Shown one piece after another: positions 53,709 through 62,968 of a stretch of DNA of 64,000 bases (its first letter is position 1; every line of letters starts with the position of its first letter). The position numbers and the translations under genes were made by a program. A model generated the notes under the pieces. It did no database searches. It was not told the DNA's origin and saw only the letters and a list, made by a program, of their open reading frames with translations. This stretch comes from Muricauda sp. MAR_2010_75 (GTDB lineage: Bacteria > Bacteroidota > Bacteroidia > Flavobacteriales > Flavobacteriaceae): assembly GCF_000745185.1 (NCBI RefSeq), contig NZ_JQNJ01000001.1, positions 2,627,501 to 2,691,500 of the forward strand, written 5' to 3'.

Positions 53709-55298
53709 TTATTCAAACTCCGAAGTATAGTGTAGCTTCACTGAAGGATATTTTTGCTGGGTCATTTGCAATGAGAATGGTGAATCGGCCAAGAATACCA
53801 ACTGACCTTTCTTGTCCGTTGCCAAAAACTTTTGTTTTACGCGTTTAAATTCTTGGAACTCTTCATTTTTTGGATCTTCAGGTTCCACCCAGCAAGCTTT
53901 GTGCACCGGGAAATTTTCATAAGTGCATTTGGCCCCGTATTCGTGCTCCAATCGGTATTGGATGACTTCATATTGAAGAGCTCCTACAGTTCCGATTATC
54001 TTTCTACCGTTCATTTCCAGCGTAAACAACTGGGCCACACCCTCGTCCATGAGCTGGTCTATACCTTTATATAGTTGCTTGGCTTTCATGGGGTCTGCAT
54101 TGTTGATGTACCTAAAATGTTCTGGTGAGAAACTTGGAATACCTTTATAATGCAATTCTTCTCCTCCGGTCAATGTATCCCCGATCTTAAAGTTTCCGGT
54201 ATCGTGAAGCCCAACAATGTCGCCGGGATAGGAAACGTCCACAATCTCTTTCTTTTCGGCAAAAAATGCATTGGGACTGGAGAACTTAAGTTTTTTGCCC
54301 TGTCTTACATGCAAATAAGGAGTGTTTCGTTCAAAAGTGCCTGAGACCACTTTCACAAAGGCCAAACGATCACGATGCTTGGGATCCATATTGGCATGGA
54401 TTTTAAAAACAAAGCCAGAAAACTCTTTTTCATTGGCTTTGACCAAACGTTCTTCTGCCTTTTTGGGTCTTGGTGCTGGGGCAATCTCCACAAAACAATC
54501 CAAAAGTTCACGTACCCCAAAGTTGTTCAAAGCCGAACCAAAGAAAACGGGCTGTAGTTCCCCTTTCAAATAGGCTTCTTTATCAAAATCAGGGTAAACA
54601 CAGTTCACCAGTTCCAGATTGTCCCTAAGATTTTCGGCGGCCTCTGTTCCAATAATTTTTTCTAGTTCTGGACTATCAATATCATCAAAGGCAATGGTTT
54701 CTTCGATGTTCTTTTTACTGTTTCCGCTAAAAAGATTGATGTTTTTCTCATAAATATTGTAGATGCCCTTAAAATCATAACCCATGCCGATGGGAAAGCT
54801 TAAAGGGGTTACGGTCAGGCCCAATTTCTGTTCTACCTCATCCAAAAGGTCAAAAGCATCCTTTCCCTCTCGGTCCAATTTGTTGATGAACACAATCATG
54901 GGGATGTTTCGCATACGGCAGACTTCCACCAATTTTTCGGTTTGTTCCTCCACACCTTTCGCCACGTCAATCACCACAATAACACTGTCCACAGCAGTCA
55001 ATGTCCTAAAGGTATCTTCGGCAAAGTCCTTGTGGCCAGGAGTGTCCAAAATGTTGATTTTCTTGTCTTTATACATAAAAGCCAAGACAGATGTGGCCAC
55101 GGAAATTCCCCTTTGGCGTTCAATTTCCATAAAATCACTGGTAGCGGACTTTTTTATTTTGTTGCTTTTTACGGCCCCTGCCTCTTGTATGGCTCCTCCA
55201 AACAAGAGGAGTTTTTCGGTCAAGGTGGTTTTACCTGCATCCGGGTGTGAGATAATCCCAAAAGTCCTGCGTCTTGCTATTTCCCTTTCAAAATCCAT
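53709..55298 (-). CDS. prfC: Peptide chain release factor 3
   Basis: GTPase that recycles RF1 and RF2 after termination. From ATG 55298 (MDFEREIARRRTFGIISHPDAGKTTL) it is 529 residues; the six upstream in-frame residues are not needed. Motifs: G1 HPDAGKTT, switch ERQRGISVATSVLAF, G3 DTPGHKDFAEDT, G4 NKLDREGKD, then RF3-specific C-terminal domains (GTVGALQYEVIQYRLEHEYG). Intact. Confidence 0.96.
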   Translation of the reverse strand: MDFEREIARRRTFGIISHPDAGKTTLTEKLLLFGGAIQEAGAVKSNKIKKSATSDFMEIERQRGISVATSVLAFMYKDKKINILDTPGHKDFAEDTFRTLTAVDSVIVVIDVAKGVEEQTEKLVEVCRMRNIPMIVFINKLDREGKDAFDLLDEVEQKLGLTVTPLSFPIGMGYDFKGIYNIYEKNINLFSGNSKKNIEETIAFDDIDSPELEKIIGTEAAENLRDNLELVNCVYPDFDKEAYLKGELQPVFFGSALNNFGVRELLDCFVEIAPAPRPKKAEERLVKANEKEFSGFVFKIHANMDPKHRDRLAFVKVVSGTFERNTPYLHVRQGKKLKFSSPNAFFAEKKEIVDVSYPGDIVGLHDTGNFKIGDTLTGGEELHYKGIPSFSPEHFRYINNADPMKAKQLYKGIDQLMDEGVAQLFTLEMNGRKIIGTVGALQYEVIQYRLEHEYGAKCTYENFPVHKACWVEPEDPKNEEFQEFKRVKQKFLATDKKGQLVFLADSPFSLQMTQQKYPSVKLHYTSEFE

Positions 55299-55313
55299 CG
55301 ACAAAAATTTCGG

Positions 55314-55321
55314 CAAAAATA
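55314..55321 (-). promoter_or_regulatory. -7 element of prfC promoter (TATTTTTG)
   Basis: TATTTTTG on the minus strand matches TAnnTTTG and lies 15 bases before the prfC start. No clear -33 TTG at the expected distance. The leader would be very short. Confidence 0.45.
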
Positions 55322-55702
55322 GGGGAAATATAACTTATGTCACCCATTTGTTACAAGATAGATGATTGTTGATATCGTTGGAAAAAAATGAGAGAAGTAT
55401 GAGGGTGTAAAACAAAAAAGTAAAGTACTTTTCGCCTTTGCTGCCGTTTCTTAGAAGATTGCAAAAAGCAAATTTCTTATGAGAACCCGGTATTGGAAGT
55501 AATGTGGTAACTAATAATGCGTAATACGCTTTTTGTCGATTAAAATAGGCGATTAGCTACAAAAGCATTAATTATGTGACCATTATTATTCTAAGGTGTC
55601 ATAATACATAGTGTGGCACTATTTTAACAAGAAAATCCCCAATTTTCTTACACTTACGAGAACTGCTGGCCATGGTGATTAGTTGACCAAAACTTATCAT
55701 TT
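55322..55702. other. Intergenic region, prfC / T9SS cargo gene
   Basis: About 380 AT-rich bases between the divergent prfC and the surface-protein gene. It presumably holds the promoter of the surface locus, but I find no convincing TTG/TAnnTTTG pair on the plus strand. A small hairpin (AAAAGTA-AAG-TACTTTT near 55430) is visible. No open frame with protein-like character. Confidence 0.6.
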
Positions 55703-58700
55703 ATGGAAAAAATTACTTTCTTGAATTTTAGAAAGAGCCTATTGGTATGGTTTCTTTCAATTTTGGGATTGCCCATATATTCCGCTCCTGCTTTACCACT
55801 TGAAACTTCTGGTAAAGCAATTTTCGCCAAGCACACATTTCTGGTGTATACGGATGTTGATACGGATGGAGATGGTGTGCCCGATGTCGTGGATATTGAT
55901 GATGACAATGACGGTATACTAGACACTGTTGAAGGTCTGGATGATGCTGACGGAGATGGAATCCTCAACCACTTGGATATTGATTCGGATAACGATGGTT
56001 TGTTCGATAATTATGAGGCTCAAGGCCCATTTTCGTTCAATTTGCCATCAGGTGTAGATGTGGATGGTAATGGACTTGATGATAGTTATGAGTCTTCTCC
56101 CGGTGCAGGTGAGGGCATAATTCCAATCGATACTGACAAAGATCAAATACAGGATTATTTGGATATTGACTCGGACAATGATGGCATACTTGATCAAAAT
56201 GAATCCAGTGTCCTGAGTACGGATTATGACTGTAGCACCGTGCCCAACCTTAATTTTGGCACAACACCTATTTTGGAATCAGGGGATGAACTCTCTGAGG
56301 GTGCAATGTACCGCTATCAGAATGTTACTGCTGAACTCGATGCGCTCGTGGTCATTGAAAAAGTGGTAAATGGGCAAATTGAGATTTTAGATCAGAATGC
56401 CACTGATCCCCAATTTTTCAAGCCTGAAATTTTCTTTACAACAACATCAGAAGAAAATAGGCCTTATGTGGATTTTAGAATCACATTGGTCAATTCAGGT
56501 ACTAATGATCCCGTGATTCAAGAGGAATTAATAGCAAATTTCATCGATGTAGATGGAAATGAACGATACCAAGAATACAACCGCTTCAACACTCCAGCCA
56601 ATTATACCATTGATCAGAACAATGAAATAACAGTTCAAAATACTTCCGGTGGGTTGTTGACTCATGGGGGTAGCCAAGAATATGATGGCATTTCCAATCA
56701 AAACCCTTCGGTAAATGTAGCCGTTGAGTTTATAAATATTGATTCGTTTGTTTTCCGTTTTGGAATTCAGGCGGATGTGACCGACAGTTTTACAACAACC
56801 GTGGCCAGACAAGCCGGTATTGAGTTTGGATGTTTGGATAACTTTATCGATCCACAGACCATCAATTTTAGTGTTGATATTGACAGCGATGGCGATGGTT
56901 ATCCCGACAGATTGGATATTGATAGCGACAATGATGGTATTCCAGACAATGTAGAGGCACAGCCAACTTTTGATTATGTTCCACCAACAGGGAATGATTC
57001 TGACAATGATGGTCTCGATGATGCCTACGAAGGAGATGGTGATGCAGGTCTTGATCTTGAAGATACCGATAATGATGGTACTCCGGATTACTTAGATGAT
57101 GATACCGATAATGATTGGGTGCCTGATAACAATGAAGGGAACGACTTTAATTTTGACGGTATTCCAGATCAGCAATTTACGGGAATGGATACAGATGGTG
57201 ATGGTCTTGATGATGGTTATGAAGGTAGCGATGTGAATGATGGTTTTGATGTGAATGATGAAATTGATAATCCAGCTACAGATTTACCGGATAGGGATGG
57301 AACGGAAGATGTTAACTATCGCGATATTGATGATGATGGTGATGGAATTGATACTCCGGATGAGGATGCTGATGATAACGGCGACCCTACCAACGATGAT
57401 ACCGACGATGATGGCACTCCGGATTATTTAGATCCAAAGGATAAAGATTCCGACGGTGACGGAGTTACTGATGATGACGAAGAGGATGACGGAACAGACC
57501 CACAAGATCCATGTGATTTTATTTTGAGCAGTCAAACTGTGGATCCTTCAGAGGAATGGAAGAATACGGATTGTGATGGTGACGGTGTCACCAATGAGGA
57601 TGAAGTGGACGATGAAACCGACCCTTTGGATCCTTGTGATTACAAACCAGAGAGTGTTACCTTAACGCCTACCGCTGAATGGGAAGCTCTGGACTGCGAT
57701 GATGATGGAAATCCAAATGGGACCGACCCCAATCCACTTGTAGCAACAGCAGTCGATGATTCCGGATCAACGCCTGCACTTACAGAAGTGGCCATAAATA
57801 TTCTGGAGAATGATGACTATTTACCGAACAATGATGGGAACAATGTTGGTGTAACAGAGTTGATAAGAATTGGTGGTAGCGCTACAGGAAATGTTTCCTT
57901 TGATGCAGAAACCGGTGTTATGACCTATACGCCAACCGAATCAGAATCCAATTCCACGGTTACGGTGGTGTATCAAGTGTGCAATGTTATTCCTGACCCA
58001 GCAGTTTGTGCTTCGGCAACGGTGACCATACAGGTTGGGCCCAATGCAATAGACGCAATTGACGATTCCTATTTGATTGAAGCTTCAGATGGAGGGGTGA
58101 TTTTGGATGGCAATGTGTTGTCCAATGATACGTTGAATGGAGAATTGGTTACTTTGGAAGAAGTACAGCTTACCTCTACAGCTACAAATGGGTTGACAAT
58201 CAATGTAGATGGAAGTATAAGTGTTGCCCCAGATACTCCTGAGGGAATCTATACAATTGATTATACCATTTGCGAGATAGCCAATGTGGATAATTGTGAT
58301 ACCGCTACGGTAACTGTGGAAGTAACGCCGGGTATGGCCAATGTGATTGATGCAGTGGACGATTCGTACAGTGCTGATGGAAACGGCGGTGCAATTACGG
58401 ATAGCAATGTACTTTCCAATGATACGTTGAATGGAGAATCCGTGACCTTGGAAAATGTACTGCTTACCTCTACAGCTACAAACGAGTTGACAATCAATGT
58501 AGATGGAACTATAAGTGTTGCTCCAGATACTCCTGAGGGTACTTATACCATTGACTATACCATCTGCGAGATAGCCAATGTGGATAATTGTGATACCGCT
58601 ACGGTAACTGTGGAAGTAACGCCGGGTATGGCCAATGTGATTGATGCAGTGGACGATTCGTACAGTGCGGATGGAAACGGCGGTGCAATTACGGATAGCA

Positions 58701-59515
58701 ATGTACTTTCCAACGATACGTTGAATGGTGAATCGGTCACCTTGGAAAATGTACTGCTTACCTCTACAGCTACAAATGAGTTGACAATCAATGAAGATGG
58801 AAGTGTCAGCGTAACGCCTGGAACACCAGAGGGAACTTATACCATAGACTATACAATTTGTGAAATCGCCAATGTGGACAACTGCGATACCGCTACGGTA
58901 ACTGTGGAAGTAGGTCCCGGTACTATTAATATTATTGACGCCATGGATGATGGATACACTTCGGACAGTCTTGGAGGGCCAATTTCAGGCAGTGATGTAT
59001 TGGATAATGATACCCTTAATGGAGAACCAATTTCGCTTATTGATGTGATATTGACCTCGGCCTCGGCCCCTACCGGCAATCTGACTATAAATCCGGATGG
59101 AAGCATCACAGTCGCACCCGGATTGGAAGATGGGGAATATACCATTGAATACACCATTTGTGAAGCAGCCAATCCAGATAATTGTGATACGGCTACCGTG
59201 ACCGTTGTAATAGAGGACATTGCCGTTAACCAATTGGTGACACCAAATGGAGACTTAAAGAACGACTTCCTTTTCATTAGGGGGGTAGAGAAAATAAAAT
59301 CAAGTACCCTCAAGATTTTTAACCGATGGGGTACAGCGGTGTATGAAGGCAAGGACTATAACAATATCAATAATGTATTTGATGGCCGTTCAAGAGCTAA
59401 ATCAGCGGTAGGAAATGACAATTACCTTCCGGCAGGGGTATATTTTTATATTTTTGAATACGTTACGGAAAGGGGCAGTTTCACAGATTCCGAATACATA
59501 TATATAAGCAGGTAA
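55703..59515 (+). CDS. Large T9SS cargo: calcium-binding and Ig-like repeat surface protein
   Basis: A 1270-residue secreted protein. A signal peptide (about 1-27) is followed by thrombospondin type 3-like calcium repeats (50-170, [19 protein letters not shown]), a beta-rich central domain (about 175-390), a second long block of calcium repeats (392-640, [18 protein letters not shown]), then five Ig-like modules: one divergent (about 680-780) and four of 98 residues (about 781-1172). The end (about 1174-1270, [16 protein letters not shown] ... [13 protein letters not shown] ... [11 protein letters not shown]) is the type B C-terminal signal for type IX secretion. Its PorP/SprF and OmpA partners follow. 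Likely an adhesin or surface fibre. Confidence 0.92.
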   Translation: MEKITFLNFRKSLLVWFLSILGLPIYSAPALPLETSGKAIFAKHTFLVYTDVDTDGDGVPDVVDIDDDNDGILDTVEGLDDADGDGILNHLDIDSDNDGLFDNYEAQGPFSFNLPSGVDVDGNGLDDSYESSPGAGEGIIPIDTDKDQIQDYLDIDSDNDGILDQNESSVLSTDYDCSTVPNLNFGTTPILESGDELSEGAMYRYQNVTAELDALVVIEKVVNGQIEILDQNATDPQFFKPEIFFTTTSEENRPYVDFRITLVNSGTNDPVIQEELIANFIDVDGNERYQEYNRFNTPANYTIDQNNEITVQNTSGGLLTHGGSQEYDGISNQNPSVNVAVEFINIDSFVFRFGIQADVTDSFTTTVARQAGIEFGCLDNFIDPQTINFSVDIDSDGDGYPDRLDIDSDNDGIPDNVEAQPTFDYVPPTGNDSDNDGLDDAYEGDGDAGLDLEDTDNDGTPDYLDDDTDNDWVPDNNEGNDFNFDGIPDQQFTGMDTDGDGLDDGYEGSDVNDGFDVNDEIDNPATDLPDRDGTEDVNYRDIDDDGDGIDTPDEDADDNGDPTNDDTDDDGTPDYLDPKDKDSDGDGVTDDDEEDDGTDPQDPCDFILSSQTVDPSEEWKNTDCDGDGVTNEDEVDDETDPLDPCDYKPESVTLTPTAEWEALDCDDDGNPNGTDPNPLVATAVDDSGSTPALTEVAINILENDDYLPNNDGNNVGVTELIRIGGSATGNVSFDAETGVMTYTPTESESNSTVTVVYQVCNVIPDPAVCASATVTIQVGPNAIDAIDDSYLIEASDGGVILDGNVLSNDTLNGELVTLEEVQLTSTATNGLTINVDGSISVAPDTPEGIYTIDYTICEIANVDNCDTATVTVEVTPGMANVIDAVDDSYSADGNGGAITDSNVLSNDTLNGESVTLENVLLTSTATNELTINVDGTISVAPDTPEGTYTIDYTICEIANVDNCDTATVTVEVTPGMANVIDAVDDSYSADGNGGAITDSNVLSNDTLNGESVTLENVLLTSTATNELTINEDGSVSVTPGTPEGTYTIDYTICEIANVDNCDTATVTVEVGPGTINIIDAMDDGYTSDSLGGPISGSDVLDNDTLNGEPISLIDVILTSASAPTGNLTINPDGSITVAPGLEDGEYTIEYTICEAANPDNCDTATVTVVIEDIAVNQLVTPNGDLKNDFLFIRGVEKIKSSTLKIFNRWGTAVYEGKDYNNINNVFDGRSRAKSAVGNDNYLPAGVYFYIFEYVTERGSFTDSEYIYISR
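58337..58924 (+). repeat. Two near-identical 294-bp coding repeats
   Basis: Bases 58337-58630 and 58631-58924 encode the same 98-residue Ig-like module. The first about 200 bases are almost identical, with mostly silent differences, and the tail diverges more. More distant copies lie on both sides. Recent duplication or gene conversion explains the identity. Confidence 0.9.
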
Positions 59516-59528
59516 CAATTGATGTAGC

Positions 59529-60479
59529 ATGATCAAGAAGCACATTTTAATTCCAATTTTATTCATAGGATTTGTATTTCAGGGGCTTGTGGCCCAACAG
59601 GATGCACAGTACACCCAGTACATGTTTAATACATTGACGGTCAATCCTGCCTATGCTGGCTCTAGAGGACAATTGAGTTTTGCAGGACTATATCGATCAC
59701 AATGGGTTGGTCTTGATGGCGCTCCCGAAACGTTTACCCTCAACCTTCATTCCCCCATTCGAAACAGCAGATTGGGCTATGGGGTATCTGTGGTAAATGA
59801 CAATATTGGTGATGGCGTGGTACAACAGACCTATTTGGATGCTGTAGTCTCGTATACGTTGGAATTTGCAAGGGAAGCAAAACTTTCCTTTGGATTGAAA
59901 ATGGGAGGGAACATGATAAGCTTGGACTTTAATGGACTCCGAAATTTTGGTAATGAGGTGGTGCAGCAAGACAATATTGATAACCGGTTTACGCCCAACT
60001 TTGGTTTGGGGCTATACTATCATACAGACAAGTTTTATGTTGGGGTCTCGGCGCCGAACATTTTGGAAACGGAATATTTTGACAATAGTGGCGGTGATGC
60101 AAATTCGGTAAATTTCCTGTCGGCACAGCAAATCAACCTGTATTTAATAACAGGATATGTCTTTGATATAGGAGCTGACCTGAAGTTTAAGCCCGCATTG
60201 CTGACCAAAGCAGTTGGGGGGGCGCCACTGCAAGTTGACATTTCGGCCAATTTCCTGTTTGCAGATAAGTTTAGCTTTGGTGCAGCGTACAGATGGGATG
60301 CTGCGGTAAGTGCCCTAGCAGGCTTTCAAATAACCGACCAGCTTATGATCGGTTTGGCCTATGACAGGGAGACCACCGAATTGGGAGGGACTCAATTCAA
60401 TGATGGTTCGTTTGAAATATTCCTGAGATTGGAGTTGTTAAAATCATTTCAAAGAACGGTATCACCCAGATTCTTTTAA
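59529..60479 (+). CDS. PorP/SprF-family T9SS membrane protein
   Basis: A 316-residue outer-membrane beta-barrel with signal peptide (MIKKHILIPILFIGFVFQGLVAQ) and the family start QDAQYTQYMFNTLTVNPAYAGSRGQLSFAGLYRSQWVGLDGAP; ends in FEIFLRLELLKSFQRTVSPRFF. PorP/SprF proteins pair with a specific type B cargo and help its export or surface attachment; in F. johnsoniae SprF serves SprB. Gap of 13 bases to the cargo gene. Confidence 0.93.
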   Translation: MIKKHILIPILFIGFVFQGLVAQQDAQYTQYMFNTLTVNPAYAGSRGQLSFAGLYRSQWVGLDGAPETFTLNLHSPIRNSRLGYGVSVVNDNIGDGVVQQTYLDAVVSYTLEFAREAKLSFGLKMGGNMISLDFNGLRNFGNEVVQQDNIDNRFTPNFGLGLYYHTDKFYVGVSAPNILETEYFDNSGGDANSVNFLSAQQINLYLITGYVFDIGADLKFKPALLTKAVGGAPLQVDISANFLFADKFSFGAAYRWDAAVSALAGFQITDQLMIGLAYDRETTELGGTQFNDGSFEIFLRLELLKSFQRTVSPRFF

Positions 60480-60490
60480 TATAGTTAAGG

Positions 60491-62437
60491 ATGTTAAGAA
60501 GAATACTCATATTTCTTATTGTGTTTTCAGTTTGTGCGGCAAACATGCTTGCACAGGACAGTATTCCAGATCGGCGACAGGCCAAGGTAAAAGCAAAGGC
60601 AGATGAGCGATATGAGGAATATTCTTTTAGACCGGCCATCGATATCTATAAAAAAGTCTTGGACAAGGGCTATGTGTCCTCCGATTTGTTGAAACGGCTT
60701 GGTAACTCCTATTATTTCAATGCCCAATATGAAGAGGCGGCCAACATTTATAAAAGACTTGAGGAGAATTTTCCGGATAAAATAAGTCCTGACTATATTT
60801 TTCGATATGCCCAAAGTTTAAAATCACTGGGAAATTACGACGAAGCCACCCGAATGATGGAAAAATTCAGGGAAATCACCTCCACCAAAGGGGATTTTGA
60901 TGAAGATTACATGGCCAAAATCGAGGCCAATTCAGGCCGATATTCTGTAAAGCCCTTTGCATACAACAGTAGGTACTCGGATTTTGCAGCTTCTTTTTAT
61001 GAAAAAGGACTCATTTTTGCTTCAGATCGAGATACGGGTAACCTAGCTCGTTATCGGCATACATGGAACTCAAAAGACTTTTTAGACCTCTACAAGGTCA
61101 ATGTGGACAGTATATCCAATGATCGCGTGGTAAAATTGGAAGGTGATGTAAATACGCGTCTCCATGAATCTACAACAGCTGTCACCAAGGATGGGTCAAC
61201 CCTGTATTTTACCAGAAACAATTTTTTGGATGGAAAAAAATACAAGGATGAAAGCGGAATCATCCGCCTAAAGATTTATAGTGCAGAATTTATTGATGGT
61301 GAATGGACCAATGTAACCGAGCTTCCATTTAATAATGATTCCTATTCAGTGGCGCACCCTGTGCTGAGTCCAGATGGAAAAAGACTGTATTTTGTTTCCG
61401 ATATGCCGGGAAGTTATGGGGAATCCGATATCTTCATGACCGAAATTATAGGAGATGGTACCTATGGCCCAATTGTTAACTTGGGTGAAAACATCAATAC
61501 GATGGCACGGGAGACCTTCCCATCCATTACAAAAGATGGAGTGCTGTATTTTTCTTCCGATGGGCACCAAGGTTTGGGAGGATTGGATGTCTTCGCCACC
61601 AAAATAGCCTTTGATGATTTTGACCAACCCGTGGTAAATGTGGGTCGACCCATTAATAGCCCATTGGACGACTTTGCCTATATTTTTAATCCTGAAACCA
61701 AGAAGGGCTATTTCTCTTCCAACAGGGAAGGTGGCATGGGTGAGGACGATATTTATGAATTTGTGGAGAACGAACCCCTGGTCTTGGATTGCATTCAAGA
61801 CGTGACTGGTACGGTAAGGGATCGTATATCCAACGAGGTTTTACCCGGAGCTACGGTTATGGTCATTGATGAGGAAAACAAGGAGGTTTCCTCTACCATT
61901 ACAGATTCCAAGGGGAATTATACTCTGCAGTTGGATTGTTCCAAAGGCAATTTCGTTAGGGCCTCCCGTGACGGTTACGTCCCAGCAGAGGAATACCTAA
62001 ATATATCGGATGGCAAACCAAGAATCATCGACTTTTATCTTGAAAGGGATGTGGTTACCGGTGGATTTGGGGACGATTTGGCTAAATTGCTCCAATTGAG
62101 TACCATCTATTTCGATTTGAACAAGTACAACATACGCCCAGATGCAGAAATAGAAATTCAGAAAGTGATTGTGGCGATGGAAAAATACCCCAGCCTAAAA
62201 ATAAAGGTAAACTCCCATACAGATAGCCGTGGTGTTGATGCTTACAACCTTTGGTTGTCTCAAATGCGGGCAGAATCTACTGTCAATTATATGATTTCCA
62301 AAGGAATTTCTCCAGATAGACTTCAAGGAGAAGGATTTGGTGAAACTAGATTGGTCAACGAATGTCTCAATGGTGTACGCTGCTCAGAGGAAGAACATCA
62401 GTTGAACCGCAGATCTGAGTTTATCATATTTGAATAA
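60491..62437 (+). CDS. OmpA-family protein with PD40 repeats
   Basis: A 648-residue envelope protein with signal peptide (MLRRILIFLIVFSVCAANMLAQ). Order of domains: TPR-like helices (about 30-150, FRPAIDIYKKVLDKGY), WD40-like PD40 beta-propeller repeats (about 200-430, LSPDGKRLYFVSDMPGSYGESDIF), a carboxypeptidase-regulatory-like beta domain (about 440-520, VTGTVRDRISNEVLPGATVMV), and a C-terminal OmpA peptidoglycan-binding domain (about 530-648, STIYFDLNKYNIRPDAEIEI ... RGVDAYNLWLSQMRAESTVNYM). Same build as the PorE-type proteins of T9SS cargo loci. Gap of 11 bases to the PorP/SprF gene. Confidence 0.92.
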   Translation: MLRRILIFLIVFSVCAANMLAQDSIPDRRQAKVKAKADERYEEYSFRPAIDIYKKVLDKGYVSSDLLKRLGNSYYFNAQYEEAANIYKRLEENFPDKISPDYIFRYAQSLKSLGNYDEATRMMEKFREITSTKGDFDEDYMAKIEANSGRYSVKPFAYNSRYSDFAASFYEKGLIFASDRDTGNLARYRHTWNSKDFLDLYKVNVDSISNDRVVKLEGDVNTRLHESTTAVTKDGSTLYFTRNNFLDGKKYKDESGIIRLKIYSAEFIDGEWTNVTELPFNNDSYSVAHPVLSPDGKRLYFVSDMPGSYGESDIFMTEIIGDGTYGPIVNLGENINTMARETFPSITKDGVLYFSSDGHQGLGGLDVFATKIAFDDFDQPVVNVGRPINSPLDDFAYIFNPETKKGYFSSNREGGMGEDDIYEFVENEPLVLDCIQDVTGTVRDRISNEVLPGATVMVIDEENKEVSSTITDSKGNYTLQLDCSKGNFVRASRDGYVPAEEYLNISDGKPRIIDFYLERDVVTGGFGDDLAKLLQLSTIYFDLNKYNIRPDAEIEIQKVIVAMEKYPSLKIKVNSHTDSRGVDAYNLWLSQMRAESTVNYMISKGISPDRLQGEGFGETRLVNECLNGVRCSEEEHQLNRRSEFIIFE

Positions 62438-62968
62438 AAAAAGTACTCTAGCCCAACATAAATCTAAAAATGAGACTTTTAGAGCCAAGTAGCCCTCAGA
62501 TATAATGGCTTCGGCTATTTGTTTCCACACTTTTTATTTTTTCAAAAGAGATTTCAGAGCAAATATTCTGTCTACCACTTAGTTATATCCTTTTACAATC
62601 TTCAGGTTAAAATCAGGGTCAATGCTTATGATATTTAATTGACCATATTCAGGGTTCTCTGTTTTTAGGAAAACTGTAGTCTTTTTCGTATAAAATGAAT
62701 TTCTTACAGCCATTGCCGTTACTGGTCTTATCGACCAATGGTCTTAAAAAAATGGTAAAAATTTATGGGCAAGACCTCAAAATAATGGGGCTATACAGTA
62801 GGATTTAGGGTATACACAACAAATATTTCTTGCCCCTATAAGTAAAGGTAATTTTGTATGGTGCTATAAAATTCGAAGTGTGCAATAAACAAAAATCACA
62901 CGGAAAAACTAAGCAATAAAGATTACAAAAAACACATCAAGTACGATCCTCAACAAATAATTAACCCC
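62438..62968. other. Intergenic region before the right-edge repeat protein
   Basis: 531 AT-rich bases after the OmpA gene. It contains a possible degraded gene end on the minus strand (62579-62743) and otherwise no plausible open frame. It presumably also holds the promoter of the gene at 62969; I see no clear consensus pair. Confidence 0.6.
62579..62743 (-). pseudogene. Possible gene remnant (C-terminal fragment)
   Basis: An open stretch on the minus strand ends at TAA 62579 and reads ...SIRPVTAMAVRNSFYTKKTT then VFLKTENPEYGQLNIISID and PDFNLKIVKGYN. It looks protein-like for about 54 residues, but has no convincing start; upstream the frame is closed, with a seven-A run at 62746-62752 where a frameshift could have occurred. 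Alternatively it is a small gene starting at ATG 62713 (44 residues). No family recognised. Confidence 0.3.

Noticed and set aside
58261..58791. Two identical 78-codon minus-strand frames
   Set aside because: They are shadows of the 294-bp coding repeat in the surface-protein gene, not a duplicated small gene.
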